Assembly: GCA_002298125.1 (NCBI GenBank)
Contig: DBMJ01000001.1
Location: 1 to 64,000 of the forward strand
Length of the DNA stretch: 64,000 nucleotides
Source of the DNA: Clostridium sp. UBA701
GTDB taxonomy: Bacteria; Bacillota; Clostridia; Clostridiales; Clostridiaceae
Reading direction: 5' to 3'
The notes below the pieces were generated by a model. It had not been told where the DNA came from. It made no database searches and saw only the letters and a list, made by a program, of their open reading frames with translations. Positions 23,854 through 33,272 of this stretch are shown piece by piece. The position numbers and the translations under genes were made by a program. The first letter of the stretch is position 1; every line of letters starts with the position of its first letter.

Positions 23854-24729
23854 CTACATTTCATATTTTTGAACTCTGAAGAACTTCTTGATTGTTATAA
23901 TAAATATGGATCCTACTAATATCAATATTACACCTGCAGCATTTGCTAAACCATAGTTCATATTTGAAACCTCTTTGAAGAGGTATAGTACCATAACAGA
24001 GGTATTGTTATCAGGTCCTCCATTAGTCATGAGATAGACATTTTCAAATTGTCTTAGCCCATATATCATGGAAAGAGTCATGCAAGTGCATATTGAACCT
24101 TTAATAAGAGGTAGTGTGATGTGTAAGTCCTGTTTTATTTTGCTGGCTCCATCTATTTCTGCAGCTTCATAATAAGTTTCAGGTATAGAGGAAATATCCG
24201 CCATAATAATAACCATGAAATATCCAATATAGAACAGCCAATAAATTACCATTGCCGGAAGTGCTGTATCCATATTGCCCAACCAATTTTTCTGTAGATT
24301 GCCAAGGCCAACTAACTTTAAGATACCATTTAATATACCATATTCACTGTTATAAATAGCCAGCCACATCATGGCCAGTGCCAATCCAGATATAATATTC
24401 GGAAAATAGAAGATAGTTCTCATTACCTTCCATCCCTTTGGTTTTTTTGATAATATAAGTGCCACCAAAGTTGCAAGTGGAACTTGAATAAACCCTCCTG
24501 CAAAAGCCCATATTACATTGTTTTTAATGGATTTTAAAAATACATCATCTGTGAAGAGATATTTATAATTCTTTAATCCAACAAATTCCTTAGCACCAAC
24601 ACCATCCCATTTCACAAAACTAGTAATAACCACATAGCTTACAGGATAGATGAAAAAGGTTACAAACAATACTATAGCGGGTATAAGAAATAATACCATT
24701 CCTATTTTATCTAACTTTGATTTCTTCAT
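23854..24729 (-). CDS. Sugar ABC transporter permease (MalF type)
   Basis: A 291-residue permease of the CUT1 family with six helices and the EAA-loop segment ETYYEAAEIDGASKIKQDLH. It pairs with the MalG-like subunit encoded 37 bp downstream to form the translocation pore. ATG follows AGGAGAGA. Lies between the substrate-binding lipoprotein and the second permease in the usual SBP-F-G order. The substrate is inferred from the pathway enzymes behind it. Confidence 0.9.
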   Translation of the reverse strand: MKKSKLDKIGMVLFLIPAIVLFVTFFIYPVSYVVITSFVKWDGVGAKEFVGLKNYKYLFTDDVFLKSIKNNVIWAFAGGFIQVPLATLVALILSKKPKGWKVMRTIFYFPNIISGLALAMMWLAIYNSEYGILNGILKLVGLGNLQKNWLGNMDTALPAMVIYWLFYIGYFMVIIMADISSIPETYYEAAEIDGASKIKQDLHITLPLIKGSICTCMTLSMIYGLRQFENVYLMTNGGPDNNTSVMVLYLFKEVSNMNYGLANAAGVILILVGSIFIITIKKFFRVQKYEM

Positions 24730-24806
24730 ACCATCTCTCCTACAAAAGAAGGAATGAGACAGAGGAACAGCTTCCTCTGCCTCCCTTCACATATTCTAGA
24801 CCCTAA

Positions 24807-26093
24807 TTATTTTGCATCAGCCTTCTTTAATTGTTCGATAAATTGCTCAGGAGTTTTAGTTCCTGATACTAATGCTGAAAGTGCCTGTGGGAATTCAGTT
24901 CCTACTGCTGGTTTAACCATAAGCTGGAAATGAGGAACAGTATAAGGAGCCTTATTAAGCTGTTCTGTCATCTGACCTTGAAGTTTTTCTACGTTTGAAG
25001 GAGCTGGGGTTTTTACTACAAACATTGAGCCAGAATTTGCAGATAATTTAGCAACATTGTCCTTTTGTGTTAAAAACTTTAAAAACTTAACAACAGCCGC
25101 TTCCTTATCCTTATCAGTTTGCTTAGCAGCACCGATTATTGATTGAACAAATCCTATATATCCGCCTTCCTTACCCTTTCCTCCTTCATATAAAGGAGCT
25201 GGAGCAATTTTAACGGAATCGTACATGTTGTTTACTCCCTCTTTCTTAATTCTTCCTATGAACCAAGGTCCATTTAGAAGCATAGCTGTTTTTTCATTTA
25301 GGAAATGACCTGCAGCAACTGCAGCACCAGCTCCTACAGCATCAGAGGTAGTATATTTGTATAGTTTTTGCATTTCCTTTGCTGCTTCTAAGAAAGCAGG
25401 ATCACTCAATCCCCTAGAGTATACGTCTTGTCCACCTATAGCTACTACTAATTGAGAATACCATAGCATAGAAGTCCAAGCATTTTCGCCAGTCATTTGA
25501 GACATTGGAATTATTCCCTGTGCTTTAAGTTTATCACACATTTCGTAGAATTCCTTGTAAGTCTTAGGGAATTCCTTATAACCTGCTTTTTCAAGCAGCT
25601 TACTGTTGTACATTACTGGTGTTACCCCAAATTCATAGGGTACAGCCATAATTTTGCTATCAACTGTTACATCAGTTAATGAATTGTCTACAAAGTCATT
25701 TTTCCAGCCCTCATTCATGTACTTTGTAAGATCCATTAACTTTCCTGACTTAACATAGGTCTGAGCGATAGAACCTGATTTGAACACAAATAAATCCGGT
25801 AGGTTATTTGTGGCAATAGTGGTCTTCATCTTATCTTCGTAAGCATTATAATCTGCTATTTCCTCTACCACTACTTTAATTTTCCCGGAGTTGTCTTGAT
25901 TGAATTTGTTTATAAGCTCGGTCATGGTTTCTGCTTTTGAATCTTTGCCTACCCAGAAGGATGAAAATTTAATTTCTACTTCCTTAGCCTCACTAGATGT
26001 CTTTGTGCTGGTTTTGCATCCTATCAGCATACCTGATGAAATAATTGCTGCTAGTGATACTGCAAGAACCTTAGCCATTGTTTTGCTTTTCAT
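24807..26093 (-). CDS. Extracellular solute-binding lipoprotein of the sugar ABC importer
   Basis: A 428-residue family 1 (MalE-like) solute-binding protein. Lipoprotein signal peptide: basic N-terminus, hydrophobic stretch and lipobox LIGC with Cys26 as the diacylglyceryl anchor. Mature part shows the two-lobe binding fold with IPMSQMTGENAWTSMLWYSQ and LLNGPWFIGRIKKEG (binding-site aromatic region). It sits on the outer face of the membrane and delivers substrate to the two permeases. First gene of the minus-strand sulfo-TK operon, with a consensus promoter and AT-rich repeats upstream. Likely ligand is SQ or an SQ glycoside. Confidence 0.88.
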   Translation of the reverse strand: MKSKTMAKVLAVSLAAIISSGMLIGCKTSTKTSSEAKEVEIKFSSFWVGKDSKAETMTELINKFNQDNSGKIKVVVEEIADYNAYEDKMKTTIATNNLPDLFVFKSGSIAQTYVKSGKLMDLTKYMNEGWKNDFVDNSLTDVTVDSKIMAVPYEFGVTPVMYNSKLLEKAGYKEFPKTYKEFYEMCDKLKAQGIIPMSQMTGENAWTSMLWYSQLVVAIGGQDVYSRGLSDPAFLEAAKEMQKLYKYTTSDAVGAGAAVAAGHFLNEKTAMLLNGPWFIGRIKKEGVNNMYDSVKIAPAPLYEGGKGKEGGYIGFVQSIIGAAKQTDKDKEAAVVKFLKFLTQKDNVAKLSANSGSMFVVKTPAPSNVEKLQGQMTEQLNKAPYTVPHFQLMVKPAVGTEFPQALSALVSGTKTPEQFIEQLKKADAK

Positions 26094-26228
26094 ATACTTT
26101 CCCCCTTTTTAAGTATAATACTTGACATATATAGTAGAAATATTGAGTCTTAAGTTAAAGGTTTACATGCACTTCACTGAAAGGTATTGAGATATACTAT
26201 TTATGTATATTCTTCGAATATAAGGATT

Positions 26229-26296
26229 GTTAATAATTAATTAAATCTTTTAACATTTATTAATTCTATTTTATTTGTTTATTGTTACATTGTCAA
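26229..26296 (-). promoter_or_regulatory. Promoter of the transporter-transketolase operon with AT-rich repeat
   Basis: Minus-strand TTGACA (26291-26296), 17-bp spacer, TAAAAT (26268-26273). Downstream of it, at 26229-26247, the sequence TTAATAATTAATTAAA resembles the TTAATTA half-sites of the divergent ROK region. The rest of the 430-bp gap to the MATE gene shows nothing else recognisable. Confidence 0.6.
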
Positions 26297-26523
26297 TAAG
26301 GATTCTGAATATTAAAAAATATAGGAAGATTATTTCAAATACCTATTTTCACAATATTCAAAGAAATCCCTATGTTTAAAATATCCTTTGAACTTAAAAA
26401 TAATTTGTTAAAAACATACAAATATTTTCGTATCAACGCACATTAGTTAAATATTTTAAGTAATATGCAACTACATAGTTAAAACTAAATCTCTATGTTA
26501 TAATCTTACGAGGAGGGGATAAA

Positions 26524-27885
26524 ATGAGAAGACAATTATTTAGAGATAAGCACTTTTATGGAACCTTATTATCTCTTGCTATACCAATTATGATTCAAAA
26601 TCTTATAAGCAGCTGCTTAAATATGATAGATACCTTTATGATAGGCCAACTGGGAGAGGTAGCTATTGCTGCCGTTGGTTCAAGTAATCAGTTTTTCTTT
26701 TTGCTATCCTTATTTCTCTTTGGGATAAACAGCGGCTCTTCCATTTTCACCTCTCAATTTTGGGGTAAAAAGGATATAAAGAACATACATAGGGTTATGG
26801 GACTCTCCCTTTGTTCTGGACTTTTTATAGCACTGATATTTACCTTTGGGGCGCTGATATTCCCAAGCACAATACTTAGAATATTCTCTAGTCAGCCTTC
26901 AGTTCTAACTGCTGGCAGTGAATACCTGTCTGTAGTTGCCTTTACCTACATAATCTACGCTGTGAACACTACCCTTTCCTTTAGTCTAAGAAGCATAGGC
27001 AAGCCAAAGCTTCCTATGGTAATAAGTGCTGTAGCTATATTGACCAACACTGTTCTAAACTATATTTTAATATTTGGAAAATTTGGTTTCCCAGCTTGGG
27101 GAGTTAGAGGTGCTGCTATAGCAACTCTGATTGCTAGAATTGTGGAGTTTGTGCTACTAATGCGCTTAGTGTTTAGAAAAGATAGTGTACTTAGAGCTTC
27201 AATTTCTGAAATGTTAAGCTTCAGCTCTGCCTTTGTTAAAACCTTTTATAAGACCTCCAGCCCTGTCATTGCAAATGAAGGCTTCTGGGCACTTGCCTCT
27301 ATGCTCTGCACAGTAGCTTATTCCACTCTTGGTACTGAGGCTCTAGCTTCCATACAGATTACCAACACAGTGCAGGAGGTATTTCTGGTGGTGGTAATGG
27401 GGCTTGCAAATTCTGCATGCATTATGATAGGAAATAAAATTGGAGAGGGAGAAGATGCCACAGCCATTTTATACTCTAGACGCTTTGTAAAATTAGGTGT
27501 AATCCTTGGGGTCATCTGTGCAGCTATACTATTTGGCATTGCACCTTTTATACTTAAAATATTTAGCATCTCCACCTATACCTTTAAAACCTCGCTCTAC
27601 GCACTTAGAATTATGTCCTTAGTCTTAGCCTTTAAATTCTTCAATTTAGTAATGGTCATTGGAATACTAAGAGGTGGAGGAGATACAGCTTTTGCCTTTG
27701 TTACTGAAATATCCTGTATGTGGGCTATAGCAGTTCCATTAGCCTTCTTAGGAGCTGCATTGCTAAGACTTCCACTTCATATAGTAATAGCTATAGTTGG
27801 TATAGAGGAATTAGTTAAAACCATTCTAATACTGCCAAGACTTCGCTCAAATAAATGGATTCATAACATAGTGCACAATTTATAA
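26524..27885 (+). CDS. MATE-family efflux transporter
   Basis: A 453-residue protein with 12 hydrophobic segments. The N-terminal MATE signature is visible: LALAIP-like LLSLAIPIMIQNLISSC, DTFMIGQLGEVAIAAVG, then FGINSGSSIFTSQFWGK and the mirrored second half (ANEGFWALASMLCTVAYSTLG). Exports cationic drugs or metabolites with Na+ or H+. Start ATG follows GAGGAGGGG. Monocistronic, flanked downstream by a bidirectional terminator. Substrate unknown; no link to the SQ locus beyond adjacency. Confidence 0.9.
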   Translation: MRRQLFRDKHFYGTLLSLAIPIMIQNLISSCLNMIDTFMIGQLGEVAIAAVGSSNQFFFLLSLFLFGINSGSSIFTSQFWGKKDIKNIHRVMGLSLCSGLFIALIFTFGALIFPSTILRIFSSQPSVLTAGSEYLSVVAFTYIIYAVNTTLSFSLRSIGKPKLPMVISAVAILTNTVLNYILIFGKFGFPAWGVRGAAIATLIARIVEFVLLMRLVFRKDSVLRASISEMLSFSSAFVKTFYKTSSPVIANEGFWALASMLCTVAYSTLGTEALASIQITNTVQEVFLVVVMGLANSACIMIGNKIGEGEDATAILYSRRFVKLGVILGVICAAILFGIAPFILKIFSISTYTFKTSLYALRIMSLVLAFKFFNLVMVIGILRGGGDTAFAFVTEISCMWAIAVPLAFLGAALLRLPLHIVIAIVGIEELVKTILILPRLRSNKWIHNIVHNL

Positions 27886-27891
27886 AAAAGG

Positions 27892-27925
27892 AAGCCTGAC
27901 TAGAAAAAATACTCTAGCCAGGCTT
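27892..27925. terminator. Bidirectional terminator between MATE gene and acc/fab operon
   Basis: Stem AAGCCTGACTAGA / TCTAGCCAGGCTT (one mismatch), with A-run before and T-run after. Confidence 0.85.
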
Positions 27926-27972
27926 TTAACTTTGTTATCTATATTGCATTTTGGGGTAATATTTTAGCTATA

Positions 27973-28785
27973 TTAATTGTTTAGAAATTCACTGTCTATA
28001 TTTCTAAACTTATCATATCTGTGCTTTAAAAGAGTATCTGAGTCTAGACCTCTTAGCTCCCTAAATTCATGATAAAGCTCTTCTTTGAGCTTTTCTGCCA
28101 CGGCCTTTGGATCTGCTTGTGCCCCACCCTCTGGTTCAGCAATTATCTTGTCTATAACCTTCATTTTATATAAATCCTCTGCGGTAATTTTCATAATTTC
28201 AGCAGCTTCCTTAGAACGTCTAGCATCCTTCCAAAGTATGCTGGCAAAGCCCTCTGGAGAGAGTATTGAATAGATAGAGTTTTCAAGCATCCATACCCTG
28301 TCAGTGAGCGCCAGTGCCAATGCACCTCCACTGCCACCTTCACCAGTTATTATAGAAATCATAGGAGTGCTAATGGACGCAAGCTCCATAAGATTACTTG
28401 CTATGGCCTCTCCCTGTCCTCTTTCCTCTGACTCAATGCCGCAATACGCTCCTGGAGTATCAATAAAAAGCACCACAGGACGGTTAAACTTTTCAGCCTG
28501 TTTTACAAGCCTTAGGGCTTTACGATATCCCTCAGGTTTTGGCATACCAAAATTTCTCTCTATGTTTTCTTTAAGGTTCTTGCCCTTTTGAATAGCTACC
28601 ACCGTAACTGGAATGCCTTTTAGTGAGGCCACTCCTCCCATCACTGCTTTATCATCTCCATAGTACCTATCCCCATGCAGTTCAATGAAATTCTCGAAAA
28701 TAGTATTAATATACTCCCCAGCAGTAGGCCTGTCACTTCTTCTAGCCAGTGTGAGCTTTTCCCATGGCGAATATAGCTTTTCCAT
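27973..28785 (-). CDS. accA: Acetyl-CoA carboxylase carboxyltransferase subunit alpha
   Basis: A 270-residue carboxyltransferase alpha subunit with the crotonase-type fold. Landmarks: YINTIFENFIELHGDR, PVVLFIDTPGAYCGIESEERGQ, and ITGEGGSGGALALALTDRV (oxyanion hole Gly-Gly). With AccD it transfers CO2 from carboxybiotin-AccB to acetyl-CoA to make malonyl-CoA. Last gene of the fatty-acid operon, one base after the AccD stop codon, so translation is coupled. ATG has GGAGGG upstream. Confidence 0.96.
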   Translation of the reverse strand: MEKLYSPWEKLTLARRSDRPTAGEYINTIFENFIELHGDRYYGDDKAVMGGVASLKGIPVTVVAIQKGKNLKENIERNFGMPKPEGYRKALRLVKQAEKFNRPVVLFIDTPGAYCGIESEERGQGEAIASNLMELASISTPMISIITGEGGSGGALALALTDRVWMLENSIYSILSPEGFASILWKDARRSKEAAEIMKITAEDLYKMKVIDKIIAEPEGGAQADPKAVAEKLKEELYHEFRELRGLDSDTLLKHRYDKFRNIDSEFLNN

Positions 28786-28786
28786 G

Positions 28787-29665
28787 TTATAACCCTCCTC
28801 TTAAGTGCAGCTTAAGAATATGTGTCAACACCTCTTTAAGCTCCTCTCTTCCTACCACTTTATCCAAAAATCCCTTTTCAAGAAGGAATTCTGCCCTTTG
28901 AAAGCCTTCAGGCAGCTTCTGCTTTATGGTTTGCTCAATAACCCTTGGTCCAGCAAAGCCAATTAGTGCGCCGCTCTCTGCCAGGATAATGTCTCCCTGC
29001 ATGGCAAAGCTTGCTGTAACTCCTCCGGTGGTAGGGTCTGTAAGTACTGATACATATAAAAGTCCCTCAGCATTAAGCCTGCTAATAGCAGTGCTTACCT
29101 TTGCCATCTGCATTAAGGACAAAATACCTTCCTGCATTCTAGCCCCTCCAGAGCAGGTAAAAATTATTAGGGGGAGCCTTAATTCTATCGCCTTCTCCAC
29201 TGCTCTAGATATTTTTTCTCCTACAGCCATTCCCATGCTGCCCATGATAAAGCTGCTGTCCATCACAGCTATTACTGTATGGAGTCCATTTATACTGCAT
29301 AGTCCTGTTACTACAGCTTCCTTCAGTGCACTTTTCTCTCTAGACTGTTGAAGCTTTTTTTCATAGCTTGGAAAATTCAGTGGGTTTCCTGTTACAAAGT
29401 CCTCATCCTGCTCTTTAAAGCTATTTTCATCTGCAATAAGTGTAATTCTCTCCCTTGCACTTAGCCTAAAATAAAATCCGCAGTGAGGACACATCTTTTT
29501 ACTATCCTCTAAAGCTCTTTTGTGAAGCAGCTTGCCGCAGCCATCACACTTTACCCACATACCTTCTGGTACAGCAGGTATCAGCTCTTCAAGCTCCTTT
29601 ACTTCTTGCTCATTTATATTCACTCTTGAAACTGTAATATATTTTCTCTTTTTAAAAAGTTCCAT
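28787..29665 (-). CDS. accD: Acetyl-CoA carboxylase carboxyltransferase subunit beta
   Basis: A 292-residue beta subunit with an N-terminal zinc ribbon (CDGCGKLLH and CPHCGFYF, residues about 40-62) and the carboxyltransferase domain with GSMGMAVGEKISRA, FTCSGGARMQEGI and TDPTTGGVTASFA. Partner of AccA in the heterotetrameric carboxyltransferase. ATG has AGGTGA upstream and lies 36 bp behind accC. Confidence 0.96.
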   Translation of the reverse strand: MELFKKRKYITVSRVNINEQEVKELEELIPAVPEGMWVKCDGCGKLLHKRALEDSKKMCPHCGFYFRLSARERITLIADENSFKEQDEDFVTGNPLNFPSYEKKLQQSREKSALKEAVVTGLCSINGLHTVIAVMDSSFIMGSMGMAVGEKISRAVEKAIELRLPLIIFTCSGGARMQEGILSLMQMAKVSTAISRLNAEGLLYVSVLTDPTTGGVTASFAMQGDIILAESGALIGFAGPRVIEQTIKQKLPEGFQRAEFLLEKGFLDKVVGREELKEVLTHILKLHLRGGL

Positions 29666-29701
29666 AATTTCACCTGGTCTTCCCTATACGTAAAATTATT
29701 G

Positions 29702-31057
29702 TTAAATCCCTCTATTGCTTGTAAGCCTCTTATTAATAAAACCTGTGTTGTAGGTTCCTTTTAAAAACTCCTCTTCATTAAGCAGCCCAAGCTGGAAATC
29801 CACATTGGTATCTATTCCATCTATTACGAGCTCTTCTAGGGCACGCCTCATTCTGCTCACAGCCTCATTTCTAGTTTCTCCGTAGGCAATAATTTTAGCC
29901 ACCATAGAATCGTAGTATGGAGGTATAGTATAGCCAGCATAAACACCACTGTCCACCCTAATACCAGGCCCACCAGGAAAGTGAACAAATTTGATGGTTC
30001 CAGGACAGGGTGCAAAATTTTTATCAGGGTCCTCTGCATTTATTCTACACTCAATGGAGTGACCTGTTATTTTTACTTCCTCTTCTTTTAAGCTAAGAGG
30101 TAGTCCTGCTTCAATTCTTATCTGTTCCTTAACTATATCAACTCCTGTAACATACTCAGTTACAGGATGCTCTACCTGAAGGCGGGTATTCATCTCCATA
30201 AAATAAAACCTGCCAGCATCATCCATTAGAAATTCCAAAGTACCTGCGCCTTTGTACTTAACTGCCCTGCAAGCATTTAAAGCAAGATTCATAAGCTCGT
30301 TTCTCTTTTCCTCAGTAATTGTTGAAGCAGGGGCCTCCTCTAGTACCTTCTGATTGTTTCTCTGCATAGAGCAGTCTCTCTCTCCAAGAGTTACAACATT
30401 ACCCTTGCTATCACCCAATATCTGCACCTCTATGTGCTTTGGATTTACAAGAAACCTTTCCATATATACAGTATCATCTCCAAAGGCTCCTCTAGCCTCG
30501 GCCCTCGCTGTCTCATAGGCCTTTGTAAGCTCCTCAGCTTTTTCAACCTTCCTTATGCCCTTGCCACCGCCGCCAGCAGAGGCTTTAATCAGCAGTGGAA
30601 AACCAATTGTTTTAGCCAGCTCCTGGGCTCTTTCTAAAGTATCCACAGCCCCTTCACTACCGGGTACTACAGGAACCTTGGCACTCTTCATCACTTTAAG
30701 GGCCTGAGCTTTATTTCCCATAAGGTCTATGGTTTCAGGCTCTGGTCCAATAAAGGCAATGCTGCACTCTTTGCATAGGGAAGCAAAAAAACTGTTTTCT
30801 GCTAAAAATCCAAAGCCTGGGTGTATAGCTGTGGCACCTGTAAGCACTGCTGCACTTATAATATTGTGCATGTTAAGATAGCTGTCTCTTGCTCTTGCTC
30901 CGCCTATACACACTGCTTCATCCGCCAACTGAGTATGTAGTGCTTCTCTATCTGCTTCTGAATACACAGCCACCGTTGCTATGTTCAGCTCTCTACAGGC
31001 TCTTATTATTCGCACTGCAATTTCTCCCCTGTTAGCAATCAATATTTTCTTAAACAT
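29702..31057 (-). CDS. accC: Biotin carboxylase
   Basis: A 451-residue ATP-grasp biotin carboxylase. Motifs: FKKILIANRGEIAVRIIRA, HPGFGFLAEN, ATP-binding KASAGGGGKGIR, FMEMNTRLQVEHPVTE and GHSIECRINAEDP. Carboxylates the biotin on AccB using ATP and bicarbonate. Length is standard. ATG has GAGGTGAG upstream, 16 bp after fabZ. Confidence 0.97.
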   Translation of the reverse strand: MFKKILIANRGEIAVRIIRACRELNIATVAVYSEADREALHTQLADEAVCIGGARARDSYLNMHNIISAAVLTGATAIHPGFGFLAENSFFASLCKECSIAFIGPEPETIDLMGNKAQALKVMKSAKVPVVPGSEGAVDTLERAQELAKTIGFPLLIKASAGGGGKGIRKVEKAEELTKAYETARAEARGAFGDDTVYMERFLVNPKHIEVQILGDSKGNVVTLGERDCSMQRNNQKVLEEAPASTITEEKRNELMNLALNACRAVKYKGAGTLEFLMDDAGRFYFMEMNTRLQVEHPVTEYVTGVDIVKEQIRIEAGLPLSLKEEEVKITGHSIECRINAEDPDKNFAPCPGTIKFVHFPGGPGIRVDSGVYAGYTIPPYYDSMVAKIIAYGETRNEAVSRMRRALEELVIDGIDTNVDFQLGLLNEEEFLKGTYNTGFINKRLTSNRGI

Positions 31058-31073
31058 CTTCTCACCTCAGCTC

Positions 31074-31499
31074 TTACTCACCCATCATGAACATAAACTG
31101 ACACTCAGCAGCAAGTGCATCTCCTACGTAAGCCTTTCCAGCTCCAGTTCCTGCTCTTCCTCTTAGTCTTATTATCTCTACCTTTAGAGTAAGAGTGTCC
31201 CCCGGAACCACCTTTCTTCGAAATCTTGCCTTATCTATACTTCCAAAATACACTATTTTACCAGCATACTCCTCCAAGGAAAGCAGTGCTATAGCACCTG
31301 TCTGAGCCAAGGACTCTAAAATCAGCACCCCTGGCATCACTGGTTCTTCTGGAAAATGTCCTTGGAAGAATTCTTCGTTTACTGTGACATTTTTAATTGC
31401 TGTGATGCTCTTTCCAGGCTCCATCTCCTCAACCCTATCTACTAATAGAAATGGGTATCTATGAGGAAGGATTTTCTTAATTTCATTTATGTCCATCAT
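31074..31499 (-). CDS. fabZ: 3-hydroxyacyl-ACP dehydratase FabZ
   Basis: A 141-residue hot-dog-fold dehydratase. LPHRYPFLLVDRV and the catalytic His/Glu pair in GHFPEEPVMPGVLILESLAQTG are present. Dehydrates 3-hydroxyacyl-ACP to trans-2-enoyl-ACP in each elongation cycle. No fabA or fabN is seen here. Two ATG codons in tandem follow a GGAG site; the first is used. Sits between accB and accC as in many clostridial fab operons. Confidence 0.95.
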   Translation of the reverse strand: MMDINEIKKILPHRYPFLLVDRVEEMEPGKSITAIKNVTVNEEFFQGHFPEEPVMPGVLILESLAQTGAIALLSLEEYAGKIVYFGSIDKARFRRKVVPGDTLTLKVEIIRLRGRAGTGAGKAYVGDALAAECQFMFMMGE

Positions 31500-31515
31500 A
31501 CTCTTTGCTCCTCCC

Positions 31516-32016
31516 TTACAGTTTTTTTATCCACAGGAGAGGAGTACCGTATTCCACCATAGCTTCTTCCTTTGCTAGAACCTGTATTACCTCTCCAGCC
31601 TCTTCACTTAGAATTTCATTCATAACCTTCATGGCCTCTACAATGCAGAGTACCTGGCCCTTAGAAACTTTATCCCCAGCTTTTACAAAAGCCGGCTTTC
31701 CAGGCTGAGGGCAGCTATAAAAGGTGCCCACCAGTGGAGATTTTACAACATAAACCTTAGCTTCATCCTGAGGAACTTCAGCATTCTCAGTAACAGCTTC
31801 AGCTTTAGTGTTCTCAGTTTGATCATTTTTTTCTATTTTTTCACTCTCGCCTATTTCTAATTTTACATAGTTTTCTTCAGCTTCAGGCTTAATATACTGA
31901 ACAACACCTGCACTTTTTTTCATCTTTAGAGAAAAGTCATTCTCTGCTAATTCAAAATCTACCAGAGAGGATTCCTCCACCAGCTTTAAGAGCTCTTTTA
32001 TCTGCTCATACTTCAA
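31516..32016 (-). CDS. accB: Biotin carboxyl carrier protein of acetyl-CoA carboxylase
   Basis: A 166-residue carrier with an N-terminal helical region, a flexible acidic Ala/Glu/Pro-containing linker (about residues 60-90) and a C-terminal biotinyl domain with the biotin-accepting Lys in VEAMKVMNEI and the thumb-like segment SPLVGTFYSCPQPG. The likely start is TTG at 32016: GGGAGGAATAAAA precedes it and it begins right after the fabF stop, while the GTG at 32034 inside fabF has no ribosome site. Carries CO2 between AccC and AccA/D. Confidence 0.93.
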   Translation of the reverse strand: MKYEQIKELLKLVEESSLVDFELAENDFSLKMKKSAGVVQYIKPEAEENYVKLEIGESEKIEKNDQTENTKAEAVTENAEVPQDEAKVYVVKSPLVGTFYSCPQPGKPAFVKAGDKVSKGQVLCIVEAMKVMNEILSEEAGEVIQVLAKEEAMVEYGTPLLWIKKL

Positions 32017-32018
32017 TT

Positions 32019-33260
32019 TTATTCCTCCCTCCACTTTTTAAACAGCAGCACTGCATTATGCCCTCCAAATCCCAAAGAGTTGGATAGGGCATAGTTCAAT
32101 TCACACCTTCTGCCTACATTAGGCACATAGTCCAAATCACAGTCTTCATCTGCTTCTCTATAGTTAATAGTAGGGGGAATAAAGCCTTCCTCAAGTGCCT
32201 TTAAGCATATAATGGCTTCAATAGCACCTGCTGCTCCTAGAAGATGTCCTGTCATGGACTTTGTGGAGCTCACTGGAATTTCATAGGCTCTTTCTTTAAA
32301 TACCTTTTTAATGGAAAGAGTTTCAAACTTATCATTATAAGGTGTTGAAGTTCCATGGGCATTTATATAGGATATCTCATTATGAGCTACCTTTCCTTCA
32401 AGCATAGCTTGCTCCATGGCTTTTGCAGCTCCAACTCCCTCAGGAGATGGTGCCGTTATGTGATAAGCATCACAGGTGGAGCCATAACCTATAATCTCTC
32501 CGTAAATATGGGCTCCTCTTGCTAAAGCTCTATTAAGCTCCTCCAGTACCAAAACCCCTGCTCCTTCACCCATGACAAAGCCTTCTCTTTCCTTATCAAA
32601 GGGAATTGATGCCCTTTCAGGGTCTGAAGATTTTGAAAGAGCTGTAAGGTTGGTGAATCCTGCCATACCTAAGGGGGTAATAGCAGCCTCAGCTCCTCCT
32701 GCAAGCATAACATCACCATAGCCATGTTTTATATGTCTAAAGGCATCACCCACAGCATTGGTACCTGTAGCACAAGCTGTCACCACTGAAGAACAAAGAC
32801 CCTTAGCCCCAAATCTTATGGCTATATGTCCTGCTGCTATATTGCCAATTACCATTGGAATAAATAATGGAGAAACCCTTCCTGGTCCTTTTTCTAAAAG
32901 TTTTTGGTTCTCACTTTCAAGAGTTTGAAGCCCTCCAATACCTGAGCCCACAATTACTCCAAGCCTATCCTTATCCTCAGAGTCCATATCTATACCGCTG
33001 TCTCTTACTGCCTCTTCTGCTGCAGTAAGTGCAAACTGACAGTATCTATCCATACGGCGTGCTTCTCTTTTGTCTATATAAAGCTCTGGGTTAAAATCCA
33101 CAACCTCTGCAGCAAGCTTTACTTTATAGTCTGAAGTGTCGAAGGACTTAATGTAGTCTACACCATTTTTGCCCTCTACAATTCCCTGCCAAAAACTATT
33201 TTTGTCATTTCCCAGGGGTGTAACTGCTCCCATTCCTGTAACCACTACTCTTCTGCTCAT
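32019..33260 (-). CDS. fabF: 3-oxoacyl-ACP synthase II
   Basis: A 413-residue elongating condensing enzyme. Catalytic Cys in SSVVTACATGTNAVGDAF, His in NAHGTSTPYND, and Lys/His in STKSMTGHLLGAAGAIE give the Cys-His-His triad of FabF. Condenses malonyl-ACP with acyl-ACP. ATG has GGAGGCA upstream, 12 bp after fabG. It overlaps the region containing the accB ribosome site. Confidence 0.97.
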   Translation of the reverse strand: MSRRVVVTGMGAVTPLGNDKNSFWQGIVEGKNGVDYIKSFDTSDYKVKLAAEVVDFNPELYIDKREARRMDRYCQFALTAAEEAVRDSGIDMDSEDKDRLGVIVGSGIGGLQTLESENQKLLEKGPGRVSPLFIPMVIGNIAAGHIAIRFGAKGLCSSVVTACATGTNAVGDAFRHIKHGYGDVMLAGGAEAAITPLGMAGFTNLTALSKSSDPERASIPFDKEREGFVMGEGAGVLVLEELNRALARGAHIYGEIIGYGSTCDAYHITAPSPEGVGAAKAMEQAMLEGKVAHNEISYINAHGTSTPYNDKFETLSIKKVFKERAYEIPVSSTKSMTGHLLGAAGAIEAIICLKALEEGFIPPTINYREADEDCDLDYVPNVGRRCELNYALSNSLGFGGHNAVLLFKKWREE

Positions 33261-33272
33261 ACCATTGCCTCC

